A DNA stretch of 64,000 nt from Deltaproteobacteria bacterium (GCA_015492245.1 WGFM01000025.1:1-64000); one strand, 5' to 3'. Shown: positions 17,060 through 26,819, counted from the first letter of the stretch. The notes: generated from the sequence alone by a model not told the origin. Numbers and translations: made by a program.

Positions 17060-17260
17060 TCAGACCTTTACAACATTTACTGCCTGGGGACCCTTTGTGC
17101 CATCCACTATCTCGAACTCCACTTCTTCACCCTCCTTAAGGGTCTTGAAACCATCGCCCTGGATGCCGCTGTAGTGGACGAACACATCGTCTCCCGAGTC
17201 CTGCTTTATGAAGCCGAATCCCTTCTTTTCATTGAACCACTTTACTTTCCCCTTTGGCAT
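17060..17260 (-). CDS. Cold shock protein (CspA family)
   Basis: A 66-residue single OB-fold cold shock domain. RNP1 K-G-F-G-F-I is at about 13-18 and RNP2 V-F-V-H-Y at about 26-30, the latter with tyrosine in place of the usual phenylalanine. Such proteins bind single-stranded RNA or DNA and melt mRNA structure. A strong site AAAGGAGGTAA lies just before the ATG. Only 24 bp separate it from the polysaccharide deacetylase gene upstream, so it may be the last gene of the ftsE-ftsX-envC block or have a promoter inside the preceding gene. The paralog cannot be named from sequence. Confidence 0.95.
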   Translation of the reverse strand: MPKGKVKWFNEKKGFGFIKQDSGDDVFVHYSGIQGDGFKTLKEGEEVEFEIVDGTKGPQAVNVVKV

Positions 17261-17284
17261 TACATTTACCTCCTTTTGTGTTTT

Positions 17285-18118
17285 TTACCGGGTAAGTTCT
17301 GAAACTCTTACGAGTTCAATTCCGTCGTTTTGCAGTTCCTTGATCACCTCCTTTAATGTAGCTATTGTTTCAGGATAGGGATGTCCTATGCCAATGGCCT
17401 CTCCGCGTCTTTTCGCTATGGTTTTTAGTTTTTCTATCTGTCCACGGATGTAGTCCCTGTCCCTTTCGTTGTCCAGAAAGACATCCCTCGAGGCCACAGG
17501 AAGCCCCATCTTTTTTGCAAGCCCTTCGGCAACAGAGCGGCCTGTGGTCTTGCTGTCTACGAAGAAAAAGCCCCTCTCTTTCAGCACCATAAAGACAAAC
17601 TTCATCTTCTCCCCATCCTCTGTGAACTTTGAGCCCATGTGGTTGTTCACCCCTGTTATGTGGGGCACAGAGTCCATGTCTGCCTCGACCCTCAGGCGTA
17701 TCTCCCTTTCATCCATGTGGGTGAACAGGGCACCCTCTCCGGGGCTGTGTGCGGTGGTATCCTTTGGTTCCATGGGCAGATGCAGAAGCACCTCTATGCC
17801 TTCAAGGTGTGCCCGTTCGGCTATCCTGCGAGAGTGGGCAAGATGTGGAAGCACAGCTATTGTTACGGGGGCATCAAGCCCCAGTATCTCTTCAAGGGGT
17901 TTCATGTCATAACCCATATCGTCTATAACGATGGCTATTCTGGCATAGGGTTTTTCTTCTACCACAGGGGGTGCCTTCTCAGGCAGGGGTAGTGGTGGTT
18001 CAGGCGGCTCGATGGGTCTTTGCCTCAAAACATGTAGAACAACAACAAGGGCAAGCACCGAAACAATAAGGAGCGCAACAACCGTAACCTTTTTGAAACC
18101 TTTAGTAGCCATAAACAA
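17285..18118 (-). CDS. Divergent polysaccharide deacetylase family protein (YibQ/DUF610)
   Basis: The 277-residue protein has an N-terminal membrane anchor (about 10-28) and a proline-rich linker (P-P-E-P-P-L-P-L-P), then a NodB-like barrel of the divergent deacetylase type. Recognisable are I-A-I-V-I-D-D-M-G-Y-D at about 61-71, H-L-P-M-E-P near 114, T-G-V-N-N-H-M-G-S-K near 154 and I-G-I-G-H-P-Y-P near 246. It should face the periplasm and act on an unidentified glycan, probably peptidoglycan-linked given its position behind envC and ctpA. A start at the third residue (ATG 18112) is also possible. Confidence 0.85.
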   Translation of the reverse strand: MFMATKGFKKVTVVALLIVSVLALVVVLHVLRQRPIEPPEPPLPLPEKAPPVVEEKPYARIAIVIDDMGYDMKPLEEILGLDAPVTIAVLPHLAHSRRIAERAHLEGIEVLLHLPMEPKDTTAHSPGEGALFTHMDEREIRLRVEADMDSVPHITGVNNHMGSKFTEDGEKMKFVFMVLKERGFFFVDSKTTGRSVAEGLAKKMGLPVASRDVFLDNERDRDYIRGQIEKLKTIAKRRGEAIGIGHPYPETIATLKEVIKELQNDGIELVRVSELTR

Positions 18119-18145
18119 ACTTCCCTGTAGCCGTAAGCTCGCCCC

Positions 18146-19456
18146 TTACATAGCCTTCTTCATGGTTGTGCTGAAGATGTACCAGCTCTTGAGGTAGTCC
18201 AGAGCACGCTTGAGCTGATAATCTTCCTTCGCATCTTTTGGTATCTTCTTCTCTATCACCTTTATCTTCTCTTTCTCTTCTTCCTTCTTTTTGGTGTCAT
18301 CCTCTTTTTCTTCCAGGTGTCTCGGCAGGTCTTTCTCTTTTATGTGTCCCTTCACTTCTTCACCAATTATTATATCGGGCTCTATACCCTTTGCCTGTAT
18401 GGACCTGCCCGAGGGTGTGTAGTATTTGGATATGGTGATCCTCACTGCAGAGCCATCTGCAAGGGGTATTATGGTCTGCACAGAGCCCTTGCCGAAGGTT
18501 GGGGTTCCCAGCACCACAGCGCGCTTGTGGTCCTGCAGGGCACCTGCAACTATCTCGGAGGCGCTGGCGCTGCCATCGTTTACAAGCACTATCATGGGAT
18601 AATAGGGATGGGTACCCTTCTTTGTTGCCTCGTAGACCATGGTCTGTCCCGGCACCCTGCCCTTGGTGGACACTACAACACCAGAGTTTATGAACTTGTC
18701 CGAGACCTCTATTGCCTGCTGCAGAAGCCCTCCGGGGTTGTTCCTGAGATCAAGTATGAGTCCTTTGAGTTTGCCATTCTTTGAGCCAAGTTCGTTGAGG
18801 GCATTCTCAAGGTCGTCAGCGGTTCTCTCCTGAAACTGGGTAACCCTTATGTAGCCAAAGCCATCTTCGAGGGGCTTCCACTTGACACTCTTTATCTTTA
18901 TCACATCACGAACTATCTCGAAGGGCCTTGGCTCCTTGAAGCCCTTGCGCATGATCCACAGCGTTACTGTTGAGCCCCTCTCACCCCTTATGAGTTTTAC
19001 CGCCTCACTGAGGGACATATCCTGGGTGGATGTGTCATCTATCTTGACTATCCTGTCCTTTGCCTTTAAGCCTGCCTTGTATGCCGGGGTGTCCTCTATG
19101 GGGGATATGACGGTAAGAATGCCATCCCTTATACCTATCTCTATACCCACACCGCTGAAAGATCCCTTGGTGTCTATCTGTATCTCCTTGTATTCCTCGG
19201 GGGTCATGAAAGAAGAATGAGGGTCAAGCCCACGCAGCATGCCCTTTACTGCGTTGTAGATGAGCTCTTTTGTGTCAACCTCTTCGGTGTAGTTCTCCTT
19301 GATGATGTGCACCACATCAGAGAATATCCTCAGGGTTTCATATTCCTCTGTAGGGATGGCAGAAACATTCTTGCTCAAACCCCATAGAGAGAACGAAACA
19401 AGTGTAAGGACCACAAGTCCTGTTACAATCCTTTTACCCCACCGTCTTGCAGGCAT
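18146..19456 (-). CDS. C-terminal processing peptidase (S41 family)
   Basis: The 436-residue periplasmic serine protease has an N-terminal signal/anchor (about 9-28), a PDZ domain (about 95-175), and the S41 catalytic core with N-D-G-S-A-S-A-S-E at 293-301 (Ser298 as nucleophile) and K323 in F-G-K-G-S-V-Q-T as general base. L-D-L-R-N-N-P-G-G-L is at 235-244. The charged tail (about 365-425, rich in K and E) is long for the family and may be a coiled coil. Enzymes of this type trim penicillin-binding proteins or degrade cell-wall hydrolases, which fits the envC/ftsEX neighbours. Confidence 0.93.
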   Translation of the reverse strand: MPARRWGKRIVTGLVVLTLVSFSLWGLSKNVSAIPTEEYETLRIFSDVVHIIKENYTEEVDTKELIYNAVKGMLRGLDPHSSFMTPEEYKEIQIDTKGSFSGVGIEIGIRDGILTVISPIEDTPAYKAGLKAKDRIVKIDDTSTQDMSLSEAVKLIRGERGSTVTLWIMRKGFKEPRPFEIVRDVIKIKSVKWKPLEDGFGYIRVTQFQERTADDLENALNELGSKNGKLKGLILDLRNNPGGLLQQAIEVSDKFINSGVVVSTKGRVPGQTMVYEATKKGTHPYYPMIVLVNDGSASASEIVAGALQDHKRAVVLGTPTFGKGSVQTIIPLADGSAVRITISKYYTPSGRSIQAKGIEPDIIIGEEVKGHIKEKDLPRHLEEKEDDTKKKEEEKEKIKVIEKKIPKDAKEDYQLKRALDYLKSWYIFSTTMKKAM

Positions 19457-19471
19457 CTTTTCTGTTCCTCC

Positions 19472-20641
19472 TTATCTCTTTTTGTTGCTTATCCAGGCAA
19501 GGGGGTCTCTGGGTATACCCCTCTCTCTTATCTCAAAGTAGAGGGCAGCCCCCTCGTGGGGGCCACTATCACCCACAAGCCCTATTATATCGCCTTTTTT
19601 GACCATGTCTCCCTTTTTTTTGAATACCTCCGAGAGGTATGCAAAAAGGGTGTAGAACCCACTCCCGTTATCTATTATTATAACCCTTCCATAGCCTCTC
19701 AGCCAGCCCACATAGACCACCCTTCCACCATATATGCTCTTTACCCCTGTGCCATAGGGTGCCTTTATTACTATGCCGTTGTTGAATGTTACGGTCTTGA
19801 ACTTTGGGTGGACCACCTTTCCATAGAAAGAGACCACCCTGCCACGGACCGGCATGGGTAGTTTTCCCTTCATCAGTGCAAACCCTGATGCCTTCATGCG
19901 GCTTTCTTTCTTGAGTTTCTTTATGAGCTGGCTCAGGTTCTTCTTCGATGCGCGAAGCTCTTCCATGAGCTTAAGGTAGCTCTTCTTCTCCTTTCTTATG
20001 CTCGCCAGAAGAAGTGCCCTCTCTTTTCGTGCCTCCTCAAGCTTCTTCTTTTCAGCCCGCTTCTCTGCCCTTCTCTGGTTCAGCTCTGCCCTCAAGTGTT
20101 TCAGCCTTGCCCTTTCCCTGTCAAGGGAGAGGATGTTTCCCCTTATATCCTCCATGAGATTTCGGTCGTGTTCCATTATGACAGATAGGTAACGATACCT
20201 CTTGCCTATATCCAGTGAGCTGCCTTCTGTAAATACCATGCGCATCATTCCACCGTTTCTCATCTTATATAGCCCCCGAAGCCTTTTTTCAAGAAGCCCC
20301 TTGAGCCTTCTTCTTTCCCTTTCAAGCTGCAGAATGCGTTCACCCGTGCTTTTGATTTCTGCAGATGTCTTTTTAAGTGATTCGTCTATTCTTTTCATCT
20401 CCTGTCTTTTCCTGGAGAGCCTTTTGTTAATGTCCTCAAGCTCTTTCAAGATGCCTCTTTCCTTGCCCCTTATCTCTCTTACAGTCTTTCTGGTCTCCCT
20501 GAGCTGTCTTTTTATGTCCTCAAGTTTCTTCTCTTCTGTAACGAGCCTTCTGTTGAGGTGTATCTTCTCCTCTGCAAATGAGGTGCCCCCGAAGAGTATA
20601 AAGCCCAGCAATATGGTTGTTATGAGACAACCTCTTTTCAT
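19472..20641 (-). CDS. envC: Murein hydrolase activator EnvC-like (coiled coil plus LytM domain)
   Basis: The true start is ATG 20641, overlapping the ftsX stop as ATGA; a longer frame from 20833 lies inside ftsX. The 389-residue product has a signal peptide (1-22), a long coiled coil (about 25-245, rich in K, E, R and L) and a C-terminal LytM/M23 domain (about 280-385). The metal-binding residues are degenerate: the usual terminal H-x-H is replaced in A-L-Y-F-E-I-R-E-R-G, as expected for a non-catalytic activator of amidases. FtsEX is known to drive EnvC-type activators during septum splitting, and the three genes are adjacent here in that order. Confidence 0.9.
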   Translation of the reverse strand: MKRGCLITTILLGFILFGGTSFAEEKIHLNRRLVTEEKKLEDIKRQLRETRKTVREIRGKERGILKELEDINKRLSRKRQEMKRIDESLKKTSAEIKSTGERILQLERERRRLKGLLEKRLRGLYKMRNGGMMRMVFTEGSSLDIGKRYRYLSVIMEHDRNLMEDIRGNILSLDRERARLKHLRAELNQRRAEKRAEKKKLEEARKERALLLASIRKEKKSYLKLMEELRASKKNLSQLIKKLKKESRMKASGFALMKGKLPMPVRGRVVSFYGKVVHPKFKTVTFNNGIVIKAPYGTGVKSIYGGRVVYVGWLRGYGRVIIIDNGSGFYTLFAYLSEVFKKKGDMVKKGDIIGLVGDSGPHEGAALYFEIRERGIPRDPLAWISNKKR

Positions 20642-21528
20642 ACCCTCAGGAATCTGCTTAAAGAGAGAAGGCTTCCCACCCCTCCGAGCACAAGGCCTGC
20701 TGCCACAAGCCCTCCAAAGAGGGCCACCGTGGAGAAGGGGTTCTCTATTATGAAGGCAAAGTGTCCAGGCACATAGAGTGATAGTATATACTGGCTTGCA
20801 AGCACTAAAAGCCCTGCAAGAATGCCTCCACACACACCCTGCACGGTTCCCTCTATAACGAAGGGGGTCTTTATGTACCAGTCATCCGCCCCCAGGTATT
20901 CCATTATCTCTATCTCCTCTTTCCTCGAATATATCGCAAGCTTTATGGTATTGGCTATTATAAAGAGGGTTGCCCCTGTAAGGAACGCCCCTATCACGAG
21001 TGCCCATACCTCCATGAACCTTACAAAGGATGCGAACCGCTGGACCCACTCTGTCCCGTACTGTATGTCCTCCACCCAGGGAAGCCTCTTTATCCTTGAG
21101 GCTACAATATCCATACCCTCTGGAGACAGGAGCTCCCTTTCCACCCTTACATCGAAGGAGGCAGGCAATACCTCTTTTCTTATCCCCTCGAGCACACCCT
21201 CCATGCCTTTGAGTTCTTTTCTCAGAAGCCCGAATGCCTCGTCTTTCGATACATACCTTACCTCTTTTATCCCTTCCATCTTCTCAAGCGTTCGGGCAAG
21301 CCTTTCTGCCTGCCTTGTTGCGTCATCCTTTATGTATATTACCATGTGTGTTCTGTCTGCCCATTGCCATATGACACTGTGAAGGTTCGTGAAGACCATG
21401 ACGAAAAATGCCAGTATGAAAAGGGAAAACCCCACGGTTATGGCAGAGAGTATGGCAAGCGATAGGTTCTCCCGCAGGTTCCTGAACCCATCTGCCAGTA
21501 TATAGAGGAGGCTGAATTTTCTCTTCAC
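20638..21528 (-). CDS. ftsX: Cell division protein FtsX
   Basis: FtsX is the membrane subunit of the FtsEX ABC-type complex and transmits ATP hydrolysis to periplasmic cell-wall hydrolase activators. The 296-residue protein has a cytoplasmic N-terminus, a first helix at about 22-45, a periplasmic extracellular loop (about 46-165, with M-V-I-Y-I-K-D-D), and three further helices near 170-192, 222-245 and 265-290. The start is GTG 21528, sharing one base with the ftsE stop (TAGTG). Its stop overlaps the envC start by 4 bp. Confidence 0.94.
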   Translation of the reverse strand: MKRKFSLLYILADGFRNLRENLSLAILSAITVGFSLFILAFFVMVFTNLHSVIWQWADRTHMVIYIKDDATRQAERLARTLEKMEGIKEVRYVSKDEAFGLLRKELKGMEGVLEGIRKEVLPASFDVRVERELLSPEGMDIVASRIKRLPWVEDIQYGTEWVQRFASFVRFMEVWALVIGAFLTGATLFIIANTIKLAIYSRKEEIEIMEYLGADDWYIKTPFVIEGTVQGVCGGILAGLLVLASQYILSLYVPGHFAFIIENPFSTVALFGGLVAAGLVLGGVGSLLSLSRFLRV

Positions 21529-22181
21529 TATGCAACAAGCCTCCCACCCTCTAACGCAATGGTTCTCTTGTTCATCCTCTTTATAAGGCTTCTGTCGTGG
21601 GTTGCCACCACAACGGTGGTTCCACGGGAGTTCACCTCCTTGAATATCTCCATCATCTCAAGGGCAAGGTCAGGGTCGAGGTTTCCTGTGGGCTCATCGG
21701 CAAGAAGTATTGCAGGCTCCTTCACTATGGCCCTTGCAACGGCCACACGCTGCTGCTCACCACCAGATAGAACCCTGGGACCGAAGTTTGCCCTGTGCTG
21801 CAGCTTCACATAAGAGAGTGCCTTCCACACCTTCTTCTTCACTTCCGCAGGACCCATGCCCATGACCTTTAAAGAAAGGGCTATGTTGTCAAACACCGTT
21901 CTGGTGTTTATGAGCTTGAAGTCCTGAAATATAAAGCCCATCCTTCTTCTTAGGGGAGGGACATCCCTGGGAGGGATCTTCAGGTAGTTCCTGCCATCTA
22001 TTATGATGCTTCCTCTGGAAGGTATGATGGAGCCGAATATTATCTTTAAAAGCGTGGTCTTTCCCGCACCACTCGGACCTGTAACAAAAACAAACTCACC
22101 CTTTTCTACCCTCAATGTAATGTCGGAAAGAGCGGTTACATTACCCTCGTAGGTCTTGAAAATATGGAAAAGCTGGATCAT
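21528..22181 (-). CDS. ftsE: Cell division ATP-binding protein FtsE
   Basis: FtsE is the ATPase of FtsEX. Start ATG 22181 gives 217 residues, the family's usual size; a frame extending to 22271 crosses the promoter. Walker A G-P-S-G-A-G-K-T is at 35-42, the signature L-S-G-G-E-Q-Q at 138-144 and Walker B I-L-L-A-D-E at 158-163, with F-I-F-Q-D-F-K-L at 83-90 as the FtsE-type Q-loop. It is the promoter-proximal gene of the minus-strand envelope block. Confidence 0.95.
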   Translation of the reverse strand: MIQLFHIFKTYEGNVTALSDITLRVEKGEFVFVTGPSGAGKTTLLKIIFGSIIPSRGSIIIDGRNYLKIPPRDVPPLRRRMGFIFQDFKLINTRTVFDNIALSLKVMGMGPAEVKKKVWKALSYVKLQHRANFGPRVLSGGEQQRVAVARAIVKEPAILLADEPTGNLDPDLALEMMEIFKEVNSRGTTVVVATHDRSLIKRMNKRTIALEGGRLVA

Positions 22182-22208
22182 CCTCTTAAAAACCACTAAA
22201 TATAAGGT

Positions 22209-22237
22209 ATTATCCCAGCTTAAAGGGGCTGTGTCAA
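22209..22237 (-). promoter_or_regulatory. Strong sigma70 promoter for ftsEX-envC block
   Basis: On the minus strand TTGACA (22237-22232) and GATAAT (22214-22209) are separated by exactly 17 nt, placing the start site near 22202, about 20 nt before the ftsE ATG. It is among the best promoter matches in the window. Confidence 0.7.
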
Positions 22238-22341
22238 GCAATATAAGGTGGATTTCTGCAGAAAACCTCACAAAAGGCGCTGCATCAGGCCTGGCAATAA
22301 ATTATTGTAATCTAAGGGTAAAAGTGGTATTTTTATTATTC

Positions 22342-22370
22342 TTAACAGAAATCTACATCTATGGTAGAAT
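22342..22370 (+). promoter_or_regulatory. Candidate sigma70 promoter for lipA and following genes
   Basis: TTAACA (22342-22347) and TAGAAT (22365-22370) have 17-nt spacing, 18 nt before the lipA ATG. With the ftsE promoter it makes the 207-bp region 22182-22388 a divergent promoter region; the remaining sequence is AT-rich and shows nothing else I recognise. Confidence 0.6.
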
Positions 22371-22388
22371 AAAGGTTTACCGGAAGCC

Positions 22389-23234
22389 ATGGCAAGACTG
22401 CCCATTTATCTTAAAAAACCGCTGGGAAGACCCTCTGAACTGCACAGGGTAAAGTCCCTTCTGAGACAAAGGGGGCTTCATACGGTATGTGAGGAGGCAA
22501 GGTGTCCCAACATAGGCGAGTGTTTCGCAAGGCCCACGGCAACATTCATGATACTGGGCGGGGTGTGCACAAGAAGGTGTGGCTTCTGTAGTGTGGAAAA
22601 AGGCACAGCCCCACAGGCTGTGGACAGCAATGAGCCAGAAAACATAGCCATCACGGTAAAGGAGCTGGCCTTAAGGCATGTGGTCATAACATCTGTAACA
22701 AGGGATGACCTGCCGGACGGGGGTGCCCAGCAGTTCGTAAGAACCATAAGGGCCATAAGGAGGCATAACCCTGGGGTAACTGTAGAGGTTCTAACCCCTG
22801 ACTTTGGTGGAAATGTGGATGCCCTCGATATGGTGTTTTCCGAAAGGCCTGATGTGTTCAACCACAACCTTGAGACCGTAAGGAGGCTCTACCCTGTTGT
22901 AAGGCCAGAGGCAGATTACGAAAGGTCTCTCGGCGTGCTCCAGGAGGCCCGAAGGCAGGGGCTCTTCACAAAATCAGGCATAATGGTGGGCCTTGGTGAG
23001 GAGGTTGAAGAGGTAAGGGGGCTTATAAGGGAGGTCTCCGCCATAGGGTGCACGGCACTTACAATAGGGCAGTACCTGAGGCCCACAAGGAAAAACCTCG
23101 AGGTAAGAGAGTTCGTCTCTCAGGAGACCTTCAAAGAATACGAAGAATACGGGATGGCTCGGGGCATAAGCTTTGTATACAGTGGGCCATTTGCAAGAAG
23201 CTCCTACAACGCAGAGGAGGTCTATCGCAGCTGA
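22389..23234 (+). CDS. lipA: Lipoyl synthase
   Basis: LipA inserts two sulfurs into protein-bound octanoyl groups. The 281-residue radical SAM protein has the auxiliary cluster cysteines C34, C39 and C45 (C-x4-C-x5-C) and the radical SAM cluster C60, C64 and C67 (C-x3-C-x2-C). A serine that ligates the auxiliary cluster is expected in the C-terminal A-R-S-S-Y-N-A-E stretch. No lipB is adjacent. It begins the long plus-strand run; its stop shares one base with the next start. Confidence 0.96.
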   Translation: MARLPIYLKKPLGRPSELHRVKSLLRQRGLHTVCEEARCPNIGECFARPTATFMILGGVCTRRCGFCSVEKGTAPQAVDSNEPENIAITVKELALRHVVITSVTRDDLPDGGAQQFVRTIRAIRRHNPGVTVEVLTPDFGGNVDALDMVFSERPDVFNHNLETVRRLYPVVRPEADYERSLGVLQEARRQGLFTKSGIMVGLGEEVEEVRGLIREVSAIGCTALTIGQYLRPTRKNLEVREFVSQETFKEYEEYGMARGISFVYSGPFARSSYNAEEVYRS

Positions 23235-24415
23235 TGGAGGATTTTCACAGGATAAAGAGGCTACCACCCTATGTGTTCAACATAGTTACAGAGCTCAGAA
23301 CACAGGCGAGAAGGCGTGGTGAGGACATAATAGACCTGGGTATGGGCAACCCCGACCAGCCCACACCTCCACACATTGTGGATAAACTGGCGGAGGCTGT
23401 AAAGAACCCCCGCAATCACAGGTATTCCCTGTCCAGGGGCATATACAAGCTGAGGCTTGCCATAGCAGACTGGTATGGCAGGCGCTACGATGTGGATGTA
23501 GACCCCGAGACAGAGGCAATCGCCACCATAGGCTCCAAGGAGGGACTTGCACACCTCGTGCTGGCAATGATAGGCCCGGGAGATGTGGTGCTGGTGCCGA
23601 ATCCCACATACCCCATACATGCCTACTCGGTCATAATAGCAGGTGGAGACATAAGGAGTATCCCCCTTGTGCCAGGGATAGATTTTTTCGAGGAACTCCA
23701 GAGGGCAACGAAGGAGGCATGGCCGAGGCCGAAGCTGCTTATACTGAACTTTCCACACAACCCCACCACAGAGGTGGTAGAGCTGTCTTTCTTTGAGAAG
23801 GTGGTGGACTTTGCAAAGGAACACGAGATGATGGTAATCCACGACCTTGCATATGCAGACATAGTCTTCGATGGCTACAGGGCACCAAGCCTTCTTCAGG
23901 CCCAGGGGGCAAAGGATGTGGGTGTGGAGTTTTTCAGCCTCTCAAAGAGCTACAACATGCCGGGCTGGAGGGTAGGGTTTGCAGTGGGCAACAGAAAGAT
24001 GATAGAGGCACTTATGAGGATAAAGAGCTACCTTGACTACGGTATGTTCCAGCCCGTCCAGATTGCGGCCATAATTGCGCTCAACGGGCCACAGGACTGC
24101 GTGGAAGGGGTACGCCAGACCTACAGAAGAAGGAGGGATGTGCTCATAGATAGCTTCGGTAAGGCAGGCTGGCAGATAGAGCGCCCGAAGGCAACCATGT
24201 TCGTGTGGGCAGGGATACCAGAGCCCCTGAGAGAAATGGGCTCCATTGAGTTCTCGAAGTTCCTCCTCAAAGAGGCAAAGGTTGCCGTATCTCCGGGTAT
24301 CGGCTTTGGTGAGTATGGAGACGAATATGTAAGGCTCGCACTGGTTGAGAACGAACAGCGTATAAGACAGGCAGCAAGGGGGATAAAGAAGGCCTTTGAA
24401 AAGGCATGCCTGTAA
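23234..24415 (+). CDS. PLP-dependent aminotransferase, AlaC/AspC-like (class I/II)
   Basis: Fold-type I aminotransferase of 393 residues starting at ATG 23234, which overlaps the lipA stop. The PLP lysine is K238 in [15 protein letters not shown]. Also visible are [10 protein letters not shown] at about 38-47 and N-F-P-H-N-P-T-T near 180. The sequence is closest in feel to alanine/aspartate transaminases of the AlaC/YfdZ group, which are often placed before homoserine dehydrogenase. An aspartate or glutamate-pyruvate role beside hom-thrC is therefore plausible, but the substrate is not proven. Confidence 0.88.
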   Translation: MEDFHRIKRLPPYVFNIVTELRTQARRRGEDIIDLGMGNPDQPTPPHIVDKLAEAVKNPRNHRYSLSRGIYKLRLAIADWYGRRYDVDVDPETEAIATIGSKEGLAHLVLAMIGPGDVVLVPNPTYPIHAYSVIIAGGDIRSIPLVPGIDFFEELQRATKEAWPRPKLLILNFPHNPTTEVVELSFFEKVVDFAKEHEMMVIHDLAYADIVFDGYRAPSLLQAQGAKDVGVEFFSLSKSYNMPGWRVGFAVGNRKMIEALMRIKSYLDYGMFQPVQIAAIIALNGPQDCVEGVRQTYRRRRDVLIDSFGKAGWQIERPKATMFVWAGIPEPLREMGSIEFSKFLLKEAKVAVSPGIGFGEYGDEYVRLALVENEQRIRQAARGIKKAFEKACL

Positions 24416-24442
24416 AAAAACATCGAGGAGAATAGAGAGGAG

Positions 24443-25762
24443 ATGGAAAGGATCGGGCTTGGGCTCATAGGTTTTGGCACGGTGGGCACCGGGGTGGTAA
24501 AGGTGCTCGAAGAGAACAGGGATGTTATAAAGGAGAGGCTCGGGGTGGAGCTGTCCATAAGGAGGATTGCCTGCAGGGACAGGACCAGAAAGAGGGCGGT
24601 GGAGGTAAATCCTGATGTTCTCACGACCAGTGCAGAGGAGGTTCTAAAAGACCCCGGGGTATCCATAGTGGTGGAGCTTGTGGGTGGCACAGAGAGGGCA
24701 AGGGAGTTTGTAATCGGTGCCATAGAAGAGGGCAAGCATGTGGTTACAGCAAACAAGGCCCTTTTGAGTGAATATGGCCGTGAGGTGTTTGGTCTTGCCA
24801 CAGAGAAGGGTGTGGATGTGGGGTTCGAGGCAAGTGTTGGTGGCGGCATACCGGTCATAAAGGCTCTAAAGGAAGGGCTCTGTGCAAACAGGATAGAGGG
24901 TATAACAGGTATAATAAACGGCACTGCAAACTACATACTCACCAGGATGACCGAGGAGGGTGGAAGGTTCGAGGATGTATTGAAGGATGCACAGAAGAAG
25001 GGCTATGCAGAGGCAGACCCGACCTATGATGTAGAGGGCATAGATACGGCACACAAGCTCGCAATACTTGCGAGTATGGCCTTTGGCACCTGGATAGAGC
25101 TCGATGATATATACACCGAGGGGATCGGCCGTATCACAGAGCTCGATGTGAAGCTTGCAGGTGAGCTTGGCTACAGGATAAAGCTTCTTGCCATAGCAAA
25201 GTGCGAGCGAGACGGGGTGGAGGCAAGGGTGCATCCCACCATGATACCCACAGGGCATCCCCTTTCAACTGTGCGAGGAGTCTACAATGCGGTGCATATA
25301 TACGGGAATGCCGTGGGCTCGGTTATGCTCTACGGGAGGGGTGCAGGCATGATGCCAACGGCGAGTGCCGTGGTCTCTGACATAATGGATATTGCAAGAA
25401 ACATTGCAAAGGGTGTTACGGCAAGGGTGCCTCCGCTGGGCTACATCCAGCAGAGCATGAAAGAGCTCAAGGTAAGGCCTGTGGACTACATAGAGGTGCC
25501 CTATTACCTGAGGTTCTCGGCAATAGATAGACCAGGGGTTCTTTCGCGAATATCAGGGGTATTTGGTGCACACAATATAAGCATAGCATCGGTCATACAG
25601 AAGGGTAGAGACATAGGGGGTGCCGTGCCACTCGTTATAACAACACACCATGCAAGGGAGAAGGAGTTGAGGACAGCCCTTCAGGAGATAGAAAAACTCG
25701 ATGTGGTAACGGCAGAACCACTGTATATCCGCATAGAGGAGTGTGGCGGTGAAGATGGATAG
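24443..25762 (+). CDS. hom: Homoserine dehydrogenase
   Basis: Reduces aspartate semialdehyde to homoserine with NAD(P)H. The 439-residue monofunctional enzyme has the Rossmann motif G-F-G-T-V-G-T-G at 9-16, the central A-N-K-A-L-L segment, the substrate region with G-I-I-N-G-T-A-N-Y-I-L, and a C-terminal ACT domain (about 360-435, R-F-S-A-I-D-R-P-G-V-L) expected to give feedback inhibition by threonine. It is followed by thrC with an 8-bp overlap and by apgM. No aspartate kinase is in the window. Confidence 0.95.
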   Translation: MERIGLGLIGFGTVGTGVVKVLEENRDVIKERLGVELSIRRIACRDRTRKRAVEVNPDVLTTSAEEVLKDPGVSIVVELVGGTERAREFVIGAIEEGKHVVTANKALLSEYGREVFGLATEKGVDVGFEASVGGGIPVIKALKEGLCANRIEGITGIINGTANYILTRMTEEGGRFEDVLKDAQKKGYAEADPTYDVEGIDTAHKLAILASMAFGTWIELDDIYTEGIGRITELDVKLAGELGYRIKLLAIAKCERDGVEARVHPTMIPTGHPLSTVRGVYNAVHIYGNAVGSVMLYGRGAGMMPTASAVVSDIMDIARNIAKGVTARVPPLGYIQQSMKELKVRPVDYIEVPYYLRFSAIDRPGVLSRISGVFGAHNISIASVIQKGRDIGGAVPLVITTHHAREKELRTALQEIEKLDVVTAEPLYIRIEECGGEDG

Positions 25763-26819
25763 AAAGGGTCTATGGCTCGGTATTGTAAGAGAGTTCAGAG
25801 AGCATCTTCCACCGGTAAGGGAGGATGGAGTGGTTACCCTCCTTGAGGGTAACACCCCACTTGTAGAGGCAGAGAACCTCGCTGATGTTGTGGGCAGTAT
25901 AAGGCTTCTTTTCAAGTTCGAGGGGCTGAACCCCACGGGCTCTTTCAAGGACAGGGGTATGACCCTTGCGGTCTCCAAGGCGAAGGAAGAGGGTGCACAG
26001 GCTGTTATATGCGCCTCAACGGGCAACACCTCTGCATCTGCGGCAGCCTATGCCTCGAGGGCAGGGATCAAGGCGTATGTGCTCGTGCCGGAGGGCTCCA
26101 TAGCCCTGGGCAAGCTGCTGCAGGCGATAATGCACGGGGCCGTGGTGCTCGAGGTAAGGGGTAGCTTCGATGATGCGCTAAACATTGTAAAGGAGATTAC
26201 CAGCAACTACCCTGTAACCATGGTCAACTCCCTTAATCCCTACAGGCTCGAGGGGCAGAAGACGGCGGCCTTCGAGGTATGCGAGCACCTGGGCTATGCG
26301 CCCACATACCACTGCCTGCCAGTGGGCAATGCAGGAAACATTACCGCCTACTGGATGGGATATAAAGAATACAGAGAGAAAGGCTATGTATCGAGCCTTC
26401 CCCGTATGATGGGTTTTCAGGCAGAGGGGGCAGCCCCTATTGTGAGGGGCGAGGCTGTGGAAGAGCCAAAGACCGTTGCATCTGCCATAAGGATAGGTAA
26501 CCCTGCGAGCTGGAAGCCCGCCCTCAGGGTAAAGGAGGAAAGTGGCGGAAGGATAGAGATGGTATCGGACGAGGAGATACTCCATGCCTACAGGCTTGTG
26601 GCCAGTAGAGAGGGCATATTCTGCGAACCAGCTTCTGCAGCTTCTCTTGCAGGGCTTATAAAGATGAAAAAAGAGGGCCTCCTCAAGGATGGGGATACAG
26701 TGGTATGCACCCTTACAGGCCATGGGCTTAAAGACCCCGATACAGCAATGAGCATCTCGGTAAAGCCCAGAAAGGTTGATCCCAGTATGAAGGAAATAGT
26801 AGAGGCACTTGGTTTATGA
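25755..26819 (+). CDS. thrC: Threonine synthase
   Basis: PLP enzyme that converts phosphohomoserine to threonine. ATG 25755 gives 354 residues; in-frame GTG codons at 25743 and 25749 are alternative starts. The PLP lysine is K65 in G-S-F-K-D-R-G-M-T, preceded by E-G-N-T-P-L at 31-36. The phosphate-binding loop is seen in the later G-N-A-G-N-I-T-A stretch. It is the short, single-domain type. Its stop overlaps apgM by ATGA, so both are translated together. Confidence 0.95.
   Translation: MDRKGLWLGIVREFREHLPPVREDGVVTLLEGNTPLVEAENLADVVGSIRLLFKFEGLNPTGSFKDRGMTLAVSKAKEEGAQAVICASTGNTSASAAAYASRAGIKAYVLVPEGSIALGKLLQAIMHGAVVLEVRGSFDDALNIVKEITSNYPVTMVNSLNPYRLEGQKTAAFEVCEHLGYAPTYHCLPVGNAGNITAYWMGYKEYREKGYVSSLPRMMGFQAEGAAPIVRGEAVEEPKTVASAIRIGNPASWKPALRVKEESGGRIEMVSDEEILHAYRLVASREGIFCEPASAASLAGLIKMKKEGLLKDGDTVVCTLTGHGLKDPDTAMSISVKPRKVDPSMKEIVEALGL

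Noticed and set aside
20642-20833. 64-residue N-terminal extension of EnvC
   Set aside because: It lies inside ftsX; the signal peptide starts at ATG 20641 with an ATGA overlap.
23048-23233. 62-residue N-terminal extension of the aminotransferase
   Set aside because: It lies within lipA in another frame; homologous sequence starts at ATG 23234, which overlaps the lipA stop.
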